From RGIG6919 sp045531905 (GTDB lineage: Bacteria > Bacillota > Clostridia > Lachnospirales > Lachnospiraceae), in NCBI GenBank assembly GCA_045531905.1, contig JAZSEY010000006.1:124001-188000 (forward strand): a stretch of DNA of 64,000 nucleotides, given 5' to 3'. Below are positions 1-8,932 of this stretch, in pieces (within the stretch, counting starts at the first letter, position 1; the number at the start of each line of letters is the position of its first letter). The translations under genes and the position numbers were made by a program. Below the pieces are notes generated by a model, which saw only the letters and a list, made by a program, of their open reading frames with translations, was not told where the DNA came from and made no database searches.

Positions 1-61
1 GTAAATAATTATTTTTAGTATTTATTGTATGCATATTTATGTAAAAAAGGAGGAACTGTTG

Positions 62-1138
62 GTGACATCAGAAGAAGCGATTAGAGAAAAGTTTCCGTTA
101 CTTAGAACAAAAGATTCCCTGTTAGAAGAAATATATACAAGTCCACATTTATTGCGTATGTTTCAAAGTTGGCAGGAAGATAAAAAACAAGAGTTTATTG
201 ATATGTGCACTGGGGCTAAAGGTGTAAAGATACTCTATGATTCTGTGTTTAAAGAGATTATGAATCCGGAATACACGCCAGAAAGAATAGGTGATTTTTT
301 GTCAGTATTATTGAAACAGAGGGTTGTGGTATTGCATGCGTTACCTAATGATTCGGTGCGTATTGGTGCTGAAAATTCCTTGTTATATACTGATTTGGTA
401 GTGCAATTAGAAGATGGTAGTCTTGCCAACATTGAAATTCAAAAGATAGGTTATTTGTTTCCAGGACAACGCGCAGCATGTTATTCCGCAGATTTGCTTT
501 TACGTCAATACAAGCGTGTGCGTGAGGAGATTAAAAATATACCTAACAAAAAGTTTTCCTACAAGGATATCATGCCGGTTTATACTATAGTAATCTTTGA
601 GAAGAGTCCGAATGTATTTCATGCTTTTCCTAGTGATTATCTGCACTACATAGAAGCGAAGTCAAACACAGGGATAGAACTTGAATTAATACAAAAATAC
701 TTATTTATTTCACTTGACATCTTCAAAGAAAATGTACAGAATAAGGGTAGTATTGATAATAGAATAGAGGCATGGCTGAGTTTTTTATCTATGGATGAGC
801 CTGTGAATATTTTAAATTTAATTGAGGTTTATCCTGAGTTTCAGAGGATGTATGATGAAGTTTATCAGCTTTGCTTGAATACAGAGAAGGTGATGGAGAT
901 GTTTTCTGAGGAATTGAGAATTTTGGATCATAATACAGCAGAGTATATGGTAGATGTGATGCAGGATGAGATTGATGCATTAAAAGATAAGACTCAAAAG
1001 CAGCAAGATACTATTGATGTACAACAAAATACCATTGATATGCAACAGAGTACGATTGGTTCTCAACAGAGTACCATTGATTCTCAACAAAAAGAGATAT
1101 CAGATTTAAAGAGAAAACTATTAAAAATGCAGGGGTAA
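62..1138 (+). CDS. PD-(D/E)XK nuclease family transposase-like protein
   Basis: About 358 aa. The central part (roughly residues 90-160) has the arrangement of the Rpn/PDDEXK_2 transposase-like nucleases: an Asp in LLYTDLVVQLEDG followed about 13 residues on by an IEIQK strand, matching the D...(E/D)xK/Q core. These proteins are abundant in Lachnospiraceae and are thought to be DNA nucleases linked to recombination; the function here is inferred from family only. The C-terminus is a Gln-rich heptad repeat that should form a coiled coil. The start is chosen at GTG 62 (or TTG 59) because a strong AAGGAGGA lies at 47-54; an in-frame ATG at 29 is upstream of this ribosome-binding site. No IS inverted repeats or target duplication were seen. 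Confidence 0.75.
   Translation: MTSEEAIREKFPLLRTKDSLLEEIYTSPHLLRMFQSWQEDKKQEFIDMCTGAKGVKILYDSVFKEIMNPEYTPERIGDFLSVLLKQRVVVLHALPNDSVRIGAENSLLYTDLVVQLEDGSLANIEIQKIGYLFPGQRAACYSADLLLRQYKRVREEIKNIPNKKFSYKDIMPVYTIVIFEKSPNVFHAFPSDYLHYIEAKSNTGIELELIQKYLFISLDIFKENVQNKGSIDNRIEAWLSFLSMDEPVNILNLIEVYPEFQRMYDEVYQLCLNTEKVMEMFSEELRILDHNTAEYMVDVMQDEIDALKDKTQKQQDTIDVQQNTIDMQQSTIGSQQSTIDSQQKEISDLKRKLLKMQG
1001..1105 (+). repeat. 21-bp tandem repeat coding for heptads
   Basis: Five imperfect 21-bp units encode QQDTIDV, QQNTIDM, QQSTIGS, QQSTIDS and QQKEISD at the end of the nuclease gene. The units keep the reading frame, so copy number could vary without a frameshift, and the product is a predicted coiled-coil tail. 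Confidence 0.85.
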
Positions 1139-1140
1139 AG

Positions 1141-1180
1141 AGAGATATGGGGATGTGCAAACGCACATCCCCATATCTCT
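1141..1180. terminator. Perfect 18-bp hairpin between convergent genes
   Basis: Arms AGAGATATGGGGATGTGC and its exact complement flank a 4-nt loop (AAAC). It sits between the nuclease stop and the stop codon of the minus-strand PHP gene and probably ends both transcripts, although neither side has a long T run. Confidence 0.6.
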
Positions 1181-1995
1181 TATATACCGAGTTTTCTAAA
1201 TTCCGGCTTTCTACCTTTAAAAATTGTGTAGTATTCAAAACCGGCTTCCAGCAGATATTGTTCTGCTTTATCAAAACCATATCCGATTTTGTCAGTAGTA
1301 TGTCCATCACTTCCGATTGTGACAATCTCGCCGCCAAGTTCACGGTATCGCTTCAAGATATCCATATGTGGATGTGGATAACCAAGATTTTTATATAAAC
1401 CACCGGTATTTATTTCAATGCCTTTTCCATCGGTAATTAGTTGCTTTAAGATTTCTTCGAATATATCGGCGTAGTCGTCGTATTTGAAATTTTTGTTTTG
1501 CGTTGGACCATAGCGAACCACATAATCCAAATGGCCATACACATCATAGTCCTTGATTACTTTGGCATTTTCTAGGATGGACTCAAAGTATGCACGATAT
1601 GCTTCGACTTCGGTTCTACCCTCGTAATACTCGGGGTAGTAGGGGTCAGCCTTGTTAACAAGATGAGAGGAGCCAATGACAAAATCAAATGGCTGGGAAT
1701 TGACGCATTTCTTTACTTCTTCTGATATGTGAGACATCAGTCCCATCTCAATCCCCAGGCATACGGTGATTTTATTTTTGTATTCATTCTTCAATGCACT
1801 TACAATGGCTACATATTTTTCTATATCTAGTTGGAAATCCATACCTTCATCCGTAACAGGAAAGTCAATATCGTTGTGGTCGGTGATGCATATGGTGTCA
1901 AAACCACGGGAAATTGCAGTCTCGATAATGTCTTTTATCGGTGTCTCTGAGTCACTGGAAAAGCAGGAGTGCACATGGTAATCTGCTCGAATCAT
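1180..1995 (-). CDS. hisJ: PHP-domain histidinol-phosphatase family protein
   Basis: 271 aa, the usual length of the HisJ/HisK histidinol-phosphatase family, which releases phosphate from histidinol phosphate in the penultimate step of histidine synthesis. The PHP metal motifs are visible: N-terminal DYHVHSCFSSDS, ITDHNDID near residue 38, the glutamate in LGIEMGL, IGSSHLV, YGHLDYV and the C-terminal IGSDGHT. hisH and hisF are 25 kb away, so the pathway is present but the genes are scattered. Family members can act on other phosphoesters, so the substrate is inferred. The stop codon abuts the hairpin at 1141-1180. Confidence 0.75.
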   Translation of the reverse strand: MIRADYHVHSCFSSDSETPIKDIIETAISRGFDTICITDHNDIDFPVTDEGMDFQLDIEKYVAIVSALKNEYKNKITVCLGIEMGLMSHISEEVKKCVNSQPFDFVIGSSHLVNKADPYYPEYYEGRTEVEAYRAYFESILENAKVIKDYDVYGHLDYVVRYGPTQNKNFKYDDYADIFEEILKQLITDGKGIEINTGGLYKNLGYPHPHMDILKRYRELGGEIVTIGSDGHTTDKIGYGFDKAEQYLLEAGFEYYTIFKGRKPEFRKLGI

Positions 1996-2108
1996 AGTTG
2001 TGTGTGTCCTTTCTTGTGATTATTGACAATATTTTACCATTAGTTTGTTGGTTTCGGCAATATCTGGAATAGAATTGGAAGAATTTAAAAAATATTGAGA
2101 AATAAGAC

Positions 2109-2137
2109 TTGAATTTTCTATATAAAAAAGGTATGAT
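2109..2137 (+). promoter_or_regulatory. Sigma-A-type promoter of gap
   Basis: TTGAAT (2109-2114), a 17-bp spacer and TATGAT (2132-2137), followed by a leader and TAGGAGGAA before the gap ATG at 2191. Confidence 0.7.
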
Positions 2138-2190
2138 ATTGGCAACGGCGTAAGCCCAATTATATTCAACATTATAGGAGGAATTTAATA

Positions 2191-3213
2191 ATGGCAGTAA
2201 AAGTAGCAATTAACGGATTTGGACGTATCGGACGTCTTGCATTCAGACAGATGTTTGACGCAGAAGGATATGAGGTAGTAGCAATCAACGACTTAACAAA
2301 GCCTTCTATGTTAGCTCACTTATTAAAGTATGACTCATCACAGGGTAGATATCAGCATGCTGATCAGGTTTCAGCAGATGATGAGGCTGGTACAATCACT
2401 GTTTGTGGCAAGACATTAAAGATTTATGCTGAGGCAGATGCTAAGAATCTTCCTTGGGGCGACCTTGATGTAGACGTAGTACTTGAGTGTACTGGTTTCT
2501 ATGTATCAAAGGCTAAGTCTCAGGCTCATATCGATGCAGGTGCTAAGAAGGTAGTTATTTCAGCTCCAGCTGGTAATGATCTTCCTACAATCGTATTCAG
2601 CGTAAACGAGAATACATTAACAAAAGAAGACAAGATTATTTCTGCAGCTTCTTGTACAACAAACTGCTTAGCTCCTATGGCTAAGGCTCTTAACGATTAT
2701 GCTCCAATCCAGTCTGGTATCATGGCTACAATCCATGCATACACAGGTGACCAGATGGTTCTTGATGGTCCACACAGAAAGGGTGATTTCAGAAGAGCAC
2801 GTGCTGCTGCTGTAAATATCGTTCCTAACTCAACAGGTGCTGCTAAGGCTATCGGCTTAGTTATCCCAGAGTTAAACGGTAAGTTAATCGGTGCTGCACA
2901 GAGAGTTCCAGTTCCAACAGGTTCTACAACAATCTTAACAGCTGTAGTTAAGGGCGAGAACGTAACTAAGGACGGCATCAACGCTGCTATGAAGGCTGCT
3001 GCTTCAGAGTCTTATGGTTACAACGAGGATGAGATCGTATCTTCAGATATCGTTGGTATGAGATATGGTTCATTATTCGATGCTACTCAGACAATGGTAG
3101 CTCCAATCGCTGATGACTTATATGAGGTTCAGGTTGTTTCTTGGTATGATAACGAGAACAGCTACACATCTCAGATGGTTCGTACAATTAAGTACTTCGC
3201 TGAGTTAGGTTAA
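2191..3213 (+). CDS. gap: Glyceraldehyde-3-phosphate dehydrogenase, type I
   Basis: 340 aa. Converts glyceraldehyde-3-phosphate, NAD and phosphate to 1,3-bisphosphoglycerate in the cytoplasm. The Rossmann motif INGFGRIGR is at the N-terminus; Asp34 in AINDLTKP points to NAD preference; the catalytic cysteine is C155 in SAASCTTNCLAP; the C-terminal WYDNENSYTSQM is typical. Codon use is strongly biased, as expected for a highly expressed gene. It has its own promoter and is followed by a strong terminator, so it is probably expressed separately from and above pgk-tpiA. Confidence 0.97.
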   Translation: MAVKVAINGFGRIGRLAFRQMFDAEGYEVVAINDLTKPSMLAHLLKYDSSQGRYQHADQVSADDEAGTITVCGKTLKIYAEADAKNLPWGDLDVDVVLECTGFYVSKAKSQAHIDAGAKKVVISAPAGNDLPTIVFSVNENTLTKEDKIISAASCTTNCLAPMAKALNDYAPIQSGIMATIHAYTGDQMVLDGPHRKGDFRRARAAAVNIVPNSTGAAKAIGLVIPELNGKLIGAAQRVPVPTGSTTILTAVVKGENVTKDGINAAMKAAASESYGYNEDEIVSSDIVGMRYGSLFDATQTMVAPIADDLYEVQVVSWYDNENSYTSQMVRTIKYFAELG

Positions 3214-3258
3214 TCTGAACAGATTATAAGCGGACAAGCTTATTAAAAAGACCTAATG

Positions 3259-3285
3259 GGTCCGGTCCTTGGACCGGACCTTTTT
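3259..3285 (+). terminator. Rho-independent terminator after gap
   Basis: GGTCCGGTCC and GGACCGGACC form a GC-rich hairpin followed by five T. It separates gap from pgk-tpiA and may allow partial read-through. Confidence 0.9.
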
Positions 3286-3353
3286 ACTTGATAGCGCATT
3301 CTTTAAAGAATATTTATCAAGCTTATTTATCATTTTTTAGGAGGATTAAAAAA

Positions 3354-4565
3354 ATGTCATTAAACAAAAAGTCAGTAGATGATATTAATGTAAAGGGACT
3401 TCGTGTACTTTGCAGATGTGATTTCAACGTACCATTAAAGGAAGGCCAGATTACAGACGAGAACCGTCTTGTTGCAGCACTTCCAACAATCAAGAAGTTA
3501 ATCGCTGATGGCGGTAAGGTTATTCTTTGCTCACACTTAGGTAAGGTAAAGACAGAAGAGGATAAGGTTACTAAGACACTTGCTCCTGTTGCTAAGCGTC
3601 TTTCTGAGCTTCTTGGTCAGGAAGTTAAGTTTGCTGCAGATGCTGAGGTTGTTGGCGCTAATGCTAAGGCAGCTGTTGAGGCTATGCAGGATGGCGATGT
3701 TATCTTATTAGAGAATACTCGTTTCCGTCCAGAAGAGACAAAGTGTGGAGAGGCTTTCAGCAAGGATTTAGCTTCTTTATGTGATGTGTTTGTAAATGAT
3801 GCATTTGGTACAGCTCACAGAGCTCACTGCTCAAACGTTGGTGTTGCTCAGTTAGTTGACACAGCAGTAGTTGGTTACTTAATGCAGAAGGAGATTGATT
3901 TCTTAGGAAACGCTGTTGAGACTCCTGAGAGACCATTCGTAGCTATCCTTGGTGGTGCAAAGGTTGCTGACAAGTTAAATGTTATCTCTAACTTGCTTGA
4001 GAAGTGTGACACATTAATCATCGGTGGTGGTATGGCGTACACATTCTTAAAGGCTAAGGGTTATGAGATTGGTAAGTCACTTGTTGACGATACAAAGATT
4101 GATTATTGTAAGGAAATGATGGAGAAGGCTGAGAAGCTTGGTAAGAATTTAATGCTTCCTGTTGACTCTGTTATGATTGATGATTTCCCTAATCCAATCG
4201 ATGCTCCTGTTGATACAGTTGTTTGCGATGCTGACAAGATGGATGCAAGCAAAGAGGGTTGTGATATCGGACCTAAGACAGTTGCTATGTTCTCAGAGGC
4301 AGTTAAGACAGCTAAGACAGTTGTTTGGAACGGACCTATGGGTGTGTTTGAGAATCCTACACTTGCAGTTGGTACAAAGGCAGTTGCAGCAGCTCTTGCT
4401 GAGACAGATGCTACAACAATCATCGGTGGTGGTGATTCAGCAGCAGCTGTTAACCAGTTAGGCTATGGTGATAAGATGTCTCACATCTCTACAGGTGGTG
4501 GTGCTTCCCTTGAGTTCTTAGAGGGTAAAGAACTTCCAGGTGTAGCTGCAGCAAACGATAAGTAA
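3354..4565 (+). CDS. pgk: Phosphoglycerate kinase
   Basis: 403 aa. Transfers phosphate from 1,3-bisphosphoglycerate to ADP. Seen: RCDFNVPL (substrate loop), SHLGKV, ENTRFRPEE, the NDAFGTAHRAH motif, GGAKVADK, WNGPMGVFE and the C-terminal nucleotide motif GGGDSAAAVN. The ATG at 3354 is chosen because AGGAGG lies 9-14 bases upstream; a longer frame from 3288 would start inside the terminator region. It lies 16 bp before tpiA, so the two form an operon. Confidence 0.97.
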   Translation: MSLNKKSVDDINVKGLRVLCRCDFNVPLKEGQITDENRLVAALPTIKKLIADGGKVILCSHLGKVKTEEDKVTKTLAPVAKRLSELLGQEVKFAADAEVVGANAKAAVEAMQDGDVILLENTRFRPEETKCGEAFSKDLASLCDVFVNDAFGTAHRAHCSNVGVAQLVDTAVVGYLMQKEIDFLGNAVETPERPFVAILGGAKVADKLNVISNLLEKCDTLIIGGGMAYTFLKAKGYEIGKSLVDDTKIDYCKEMMEKAEKLGKNLMLPVDSVMIDDFPNPIDAPVDTVVCDADKMDASKEGCDIGPKTVAMFSEAVKTAKTVVWNGPMGVFENPTLAVGTKAVAAALAETDATTIIGGGDSAAAVNQLGYGDKMSHISTGGGASLEFLEGKELPGVAAANDK

Positions 4566-4581
4566 GAAGGAGATTATTGAT

Positions 4582-5331
4582 ATGTCAAGAAAGAAGATTA
4601 TTGCCGGTAACTGGAAGATGAACATGACTCCAAGTGAGGCAGTTAAGTTATGTGCAGAGTTACAGCCATTAGTACAGAACGATGAAGTAGATGTTGTTTA
4701 CTGTGTACCAGCAATCGACATTGTACCAGTTGTTGAGGCTGTAAAGGGTACTAACGTACAGGTTGGTGCTGAGAATATGTACTTTGAAGAGAGCGGTGCT
4801 TACACAGGTGAGATTTCAGCAGCTATGCTTGTTGATGCAGGTGTTAAGTATGTGATTATTGGTCACTCAGAGCGTCGTGACTACTTCAAAGAGGATGATT
4901 GCTTATTAAACAAGAAGGTTAAGAAGGCTTTAGAGGCTGGTTTAGTTCCAATTCTTTGCTGTGGTGAGTCATTAGAGCAGAGAGAGATGGGCGTTACTAT
5001 GGACTGGATTCGTTTCCAGATTAAGTCTGACCTTGTAGGTGTAACTGCTGATCAGGTAAAGGGCATCGTAATTGCTTACGAGCCAATCTGGGCTATCGGT
5101 ACAGGTAAGACAGCTACAACAGAGCAGGCTGAGGAAGTATGTAAGGGTATCCGTGAGTGCATCGCTGAGATGTACGATGAGGCTACAGCAGAGGCTGTTC
5201 GTATTCAGTACGGCGGTTCTGTAAATGCTGGCAATGCTGCTGAGTTATTTGCACAGGCAAATATCGATGGTGGTCTTGTAGGTGGAGCTTCTCTTAAGGC
5301 TGACTTTGGCAAGATTGTTTGCTATAAGTAA
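4582..5331 (+). CDS. tpiA: Triosephosphate isomerase
   Basis: 249 aa. Interconverts dihydroxyacetone phosphate and glyceraldehyde-3-phosphate. Catalytic residues are all visible: K12 in AGNWKMN, H95 in IIGHSERR and E167 in IAYEPIWAIGTG; the phosphate-binding IQYGGSVN and GGLVGGASL follow. It is preceded by an AAGGAG site and follows pgk closely. A terminator lies 23 bp after the stop. Confidence 0.97.
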   Translation: MSRKKIIAGNWKMNMTPSEAVKLCAELQPLVQNDEVDVVYCVPAIDIVPVVEAVKGTNVQVGAENMYFEESGAYTGEISAAMLVDAGVKYVIIGHSERRDYFKEDDCLLNKKVKKALEAGLVPILCCGESLEQREMGVTMDWIRFQIKSDLVGVTADQVKGIVIAYEPIWAIGTGKTATTEQAEEVCKGIRECIAEMYDEATAEAVRIQYGGSVNAGNAAELFAQANIDGGLVGGASLKADFGKIVCYK

Positions 5332-5353
5332 GAATAAATAAAATGTATTGTGA

Positions 5354-5390
5354 AGACCATTCATTCAATTTTGGGTGAATGGTCTTTTTT
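5354..5390 (+). terminator. Rho-independent terminator after tpiA
   Basis: AGACCATTCA / TGAATGGTCT stem followed by six T. It lies just before the ribosome-binding site of the MIF homologue. Confidence 0.88.
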
Positions 5391-5406
5391 GAAAGGAGAA
5401 CGTATT

Positions 5407-5751
5407 ATGCCATTTATCAATTCAAAAATTAGTAAAAAGATTACAAAGGAACAGGAAGTTCAAATAAAAGAGGCCCTTGGTCAGGCTATCAACTTGATTC
5501 CAGGAAAAAGTGAGTCGTGGCTCATGTTGGGTTTTGAGGATGAATACTCCTTATATTTCCGAGGCGACAACAGTCAACCAATTGCATTTGTAGAAGTCAG
5601 TGTATTTGGTTCCGAGAATCCTTCTGCTTTTGACAAACTTTCCGGAGAGATATGCAGAATATTTGGAGAAGTATTAGGAATTGCTGCTGATCACATCTAT
5701 ATTAAGTATGAGGCAACAAAGAATTGGGGTTGGAATGGAGGCAATTTTTAA
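5407..5751 (+). CDS. Macrophage migration inhibitory factor (MIF)/tautomerase homologue
   Basis: 114 aa, the standard length of MIF-type tautomerases. The mature protein would start with the catalytic Pro (MPFINSK); the body has the beta-alpha-beta pattern, and the end WGWNGGNF is typical of bacterial MIF homologues. Family members tautomerise phenylpyruvate-like keto acids; the physiological substrate in gut Clostridia is unknown. Start ATG 5407 follows GAAAGGAGA; the upstream part of the frame overlaps the tpiA terminator. The last codons and stop lie inside the left arm of the palindromic element at 5741-6088. Confidence 0.9.
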   Translation: MPFINSKISKKITKEQEVQIKEALGQAINLIPGKSESWLMLGFEDEYSLYFRGDNSQPIAFVEVSVFGSENPSAFDKLSGEICRIFGEVLGIAADHIYIKYEATKNWGWNGGNF

Positions 5752-6088
5752 TATAGAAATGTTGTTTTCGGCATCATATTATTATTTTGCATTAAATGTG
5801 TTAGAGCTTTTTGAATGATTTATCATGCTGTACACAATGTTTGAGTGGGAGTCAGTTATGTTTTCTGCGGCGCGACGCTCGCGCTCGCAAAATGCGTAAC
5901 AGTACATAATGGAGTAACCATATAGTTACTCCATAAGTGCTGACGCATTTTAAGGCACGCCTTAGTAAAACATAACTGACTCCCACGAGTTTTGTGTACC
6001 GCATTGATAAATCTATAAAAAACTCTTAGACATTTATGCAAAATAATACATTATGCCGATAGACTAACATTTCTATATTAAAATTGCA
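5741..6088. repeat. 348-bp palindromic element (MITE-like)
   Basis: The whole gap between the MIF homologue and the gpmI promoter is an imperfect palindrome. The outer arms pair GCAATTTT(T)AATATAGAAAT with its complement ending at 6088; GTGGGAGTCAGTTATGTTTT (5845-5864) is exactly complementary to 5967-5986; inside that, AAAATGCGT (5889-5897) pairs with 5943-5951, and ATGGAGTAAC (5909-5918) pairs with 5925-5934 around a 6-nt loop. It has no convincing gene. It may be a non-autonomous mobile element or a long structured RNA, and it could also end MIF transcription. No target-site duplication is clear. Confidence 0.75.
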
Positions 6089-6098
6089 AAAAATGGTT

Positions 6099-6126
6099 TT
6101 GAAAAACGAACAATCTGTGATATGAT
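6099..6126 (+). promoter_or_regulatory. Sigma-A-type promoter of gpmI
   Basis: TTGAAA (6099-6104), 16-bp spacer, TATGAT (6121-6126), just outside the palindromic element. Confidence 0.65.
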
Positions 6127-6188
6127 ATGTAAGGTTAATATTTTAGTACAATATATAGCAATATTTTTATACTTAAAGGAGATTAGTT

Positions 6189-7733
6189 ATGAGTAAGAAA
6201 CCAGTAGTTTTAATGGTACTTGATGGTTACGGTCTGAATGACAAGACTGAGGGTAATGCGATTGCCATGGCAAATACACCTGTAATGGACAAGTTAATGG
6301 CTGAATGTCCATTCGTTAAGGGTAATGCTTCTGGTATGGCAGTTGGTCTTCCGGATGGTCAGATGGGTAACTCAGAGGTTGGTCATATGAATATTGGTGC
6401 CGGTCGTATCATTTATCAGGATTTGACATCTATTACAAAGGCTATCCAGGATGGTGATTTCTTTGAGAATGAGGCTATGTTGGCTGCTGTTGAGAACTGT
6501 AAGAAGAATGGCTCAGACTTACATTTATGGGGTCTGTTATCTGATGGTGGTGTTCATAGCCACAATACACATTTATATGGTATTTTAGAACTTTGCAAGA
6601 AGCAGGGATTAGAGAATGTATATGTACATCCTTTCTTGGATGGTAGAGATACTCCACCTGCATCTGGTAAGGACTTTGTTGCTGAGTTAGTTGATAAGAT
6701 GTCTGAGATTGGTGTTGGTAAGGTTGCTTCTATTTCAGGTCGTTACTATGCTATGGATAGAGATAATAACTGGGATAGAGTAGAAAAGGCTTATGCTGCA
6801 CTTGTTTATGGTGAAGGTGTTGAGGCAACTGATCCTGTAGAAGCTGTTGCGGCTTCTTACGCAGCTGATAAGACAGACGAGTTTGTTATGCCTACAGTCA
6901 TTAAGGCTGATGGCAAGCCTGTTGCTACAGTAAAGGCAAATGATTCTGTTATTTTCTTCAACTTCCGTCCTGACCGCGCAAGAGAGATTACAAGAGCATT
7001 TTGTGATGATGCATTTACAGGCTTTGAGAGAAGAAATGGTCGTATGCCATTAACCTTCGTATGTTTCAAAGATTATGATGAGAGCATTGATAATAAGATT
7101 ATCGCTTTCAAGAAGCAGGAGATTACAAATACATTAGGTGAGTACTTGGCTGCAAATGGTAAGAAACAGCTTCGTCTTGCTGAAACAGAGAAATATGCTC
7201 ACGTTACTTTCTTCTTCAATGGTGGTATTGAGGAGCCAAATAAGGAAGAGTACAGAACATTAGTAAAGTCTCCAGCTGTTGCAACATATGATTTACAGCC
7301 AGAGATGAGTGCACCTGAGGTTGGTGTAAACCTTGAGAAGGCCATTACAGAGGAAGATTACGATGTAATTATTATCAACTTTGCAAATCCTGATATGGTT
7401 GGTCATACAGGTATTATTCCAGCAGCTGTTGCAGCGGTAGAAAGAGTTGACCAGTGTGTAGGTGCTGCAGTTGAGGCTGTCAAGAAGGTAGATGGTGCAT
7501 TGTTTATCTGTGCTGACCACGGTAATGCTGAGAAGATGGTGGATTATGAGACAGGTGCTCCTCATACAGCACACACAACAAATCCAGTTCCATTTATTTT
7601 ATATAATTACGATGAGGCTTATACACTTCGTGAGGGTGGATGTCTTGCGGATATCGCTCCAACAATCTTAGAGATTATGGGACTTCCACAGCCAGAAGAG
7701 ATGACAGGTAAGTCATTGTTAATTAAGAAATAA
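6189..7733 (+). CDS. gpmI: 2,3-bisphosphoglycerate-independent phosphoglycerate mutase
   Basis: 514 aa, typical for the two-manganese, alkaline-phosphatase-superfamily mutase that interconverts 3- and 2-phosphoglycerate. Seen: VLMVLDGYGLND with the first metal ligands, the phosphoserine region GNSEVGHMNIGAG, HSHNTHLYG, DGRDTPP, SGRYYAMDRD, FNFRPDRAR, NPDMVGHTG and ICADHGNAEKM. It has its own promoter and no terminator before the cobalamin riboswitch downstream. Confidence 0.97.
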   Translation: MSKKPVVLMVLDGYGLNDKTEGNAIAMANTPVMDKLMAECPFVKGNASGMAVGLPDGQMGNSEVGHMNIGAGRIIYQDLTSITKAIQDGDFFENEAMLAAVENCKKNGSDLHLWGLLSDGGVHSHNTHLYGILELCKKQGLENVYVHPFLDGRDTPPASGKDFVAELVDKMSEIGVGKVASISGRYYAMDRDNNWDRVEKAYAALVYGEGVEATDPVEAVAASYAADKTDEFVMPTVIKADGKPVATVKANDSVIFFNFRPDRAREITRAFCDDAFTGFERRNGRMPLTFVCFKDYDESIDNKIIAFKKQEITNTLGEYLAANGKKQLRLAETEKYAHVTFFFNGGIEEPNKEEYRTLVKSPAVATYDLQPEMSAPEVGVNLEKAITEEDYDVIIINFANPDMVGHTGIIPAAVAAVERVDQCVGAAVEAVKKVDGALFICADHGNAEKMVDYETGAPHTAHTTNPVPFILYNYDEAYTLREGGCLADIAPTILEIMGLPQPEEMTGKSLLIKK

Positions 7734-7751
7734 TTTCAACAATTAAATGTA

Positions 7752-7945
7752 TTTCAGGTGCCTTTTGCCCTAAGGGGATGGAAAAGGAGAATAGGGAAAT
7801 GAGTGAAAGTCTCATACGGTCCCGCCGCTGTAAGGAAAGTTCCTTGCATAAATGCCACTGTGAAATGCTTTGAAAGCATTTGATGGGAAGGTTTGCAAGG
7901 GTATACTTCTAAGTCAGAAGACCTGCCTGTAATATAGATGAGATA
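7752..7945 (+). ncRNA. Cobalamin riboswitch
   Basis: Conserved blocks appear in order: AGGTGCC, GGGAA, GTGAAAGTC, GGTCCCGCCGCTGTAA, GCCACTG, TGGGAAGG and AAGTCAGAAGACCTGCCTG. It lies in the 326-bp gap after gpmI and 115 bp before an ECF transporter operon, which it should switch off when adenosylcobalamin is plentiful. The rest of the gap holds the expression platform and terminator hairpin at 8017-8043. Confidence 0.95.
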
Positions 7946-8016
7946 GTTTTGTCAGTCTCACAAACCAGGGTTACGGTGTATAACTGTTGGTTGTTATATT
8001 TTGACGCTACAATTAT

Positions 8017-8043
8017 GCCCGTGGAGTAATCCGCGGGCTTTAT
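8017..8043 (+). terminator. Terminator hairpin of the cobalamin riboswitch expression platform
   Basis: GCCCGTGG / CCGCGGGC stem (one G-U pair) with a 6-nt loop, followed by a short T-rich run, 17-43 bases before the ecfT start. It probably gives transcriptional control in the B12-bound state. Confidence 0.65.
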
Positions 8044-8059
8044 TATTAGGAGAATTCTG

Positions 8060-8932
8060 ATGGGATATTCTTTGCGTGAATTTCACCCGTGGACAATTTT
8101 TATATATTATTGCAGTATCATTTGTATGACAGTGTTTTGCAGGCATCCTTTGATGGTGCTAGGAAGTTTGTTATTAGCCGTTATGCAAAGTACCGTATAT
8201 GTAGGGCGAGTAGCTTTGAAAACAGGTATTCGCTTTGGAATTCCGGTAGTATTATTGTCCATTCTTGCAAATGCTTTATTGGTCCATGAAGGAAATACTG
8301 CACTTTATACTTTTTCAAATGGAATCAGTATTACTTTAGAATCAGTGGTGTTTGGTATGATTGCCGGAGTTATGATTGTTGCAGTTGTACTTTGGTGTGT
8401 TTGTTTAAGTAGTTGTATGCATTCGGAACAATGGTTGCATTTGTTTGGAAGTACGTTGCCTACTCTTGGTTTGATTTTTTCTATGGTTTTGCGATTTATT
8501 CCGCTATACAAAAGAAAGTGGAGAGAAATCATGGATGCGAATTTAGTTCATGAAAATAAGGTAATAGCAAGACTGCAGTGTAGTGCCAGATGTTTTATGA
8601 TTACATTTGTTTGGGCTTTAGAGCATGGAGTGGATACTGCTAATTCAATGACTGCAAGAGGATATGGAATAGGACCTCGTAGCCATTATAAACGCTTTAA
8701 TATGTGTTTGAGAGACTATGTGTTGTGTGCAATTGTTATGGCAACTGTGTGTTTATATGTGATAGGGATGTATTGCGGTTGGATTTCTTTTGAAGTATAC
8801 CCTGAACTGCAAATAACACAAAATGCTTGTACATGGCTTGTTTGGGTTGGATTTATAATCTCTGGTTTGGTGCCAACGGGATTTGTTTTGTTTGAGAAAT
8901 ATAGGGAGAAAGCATATTATGTTTCAAATTAA
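8060..8932 (+). CDS. ECF transporter transmembrane (T) component
   Basis: 290 aa with about five to six hydrophobic helices and the EcfT coupling motif SMTARGYG near residue 200. EcfT couples ATP hydrolysis by the A subunits to the substrate-binding S protein. First gene of a three-gene operon behind a cobalamin riboswitch, so cobalamin or a precursor is the likely substrate. ATG 8060 has AGGAG upstream; the end overlaps the next gene by 14 bp, which suggests translational coupling. Confidence 0.85.
   Translation: MGYSLREFHPWTIFIYYCSIICMTVFCRHPLMVLGSLLLAVMQSTVYVGRVALKTGIRFGIPVVLLSILANALLVHEGNTALYTFSNGISITLESVVFGMIAGVMIVAVVLWCVCLSSCMHSEQWLHLFGSTLPTLGLIFSMVLRFIPLYKRKWREIMDANLVHENKVIARLQCSARCFMITFVWALEHGVDTANSMTARGYGIGPRSHYKRFNMCLRDYVLCAIVMATVCLYVIGMYCGWISFEVYPELQITQNACTWLVWVGFIISGLVPTGFVLFEKYREKAYYVSN

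Noticed and set aside
5856..6041. Possible small gene inside the palindromic element
   Set aside because: It is a by-product of the inverted repeat with no ribosome-binding site.
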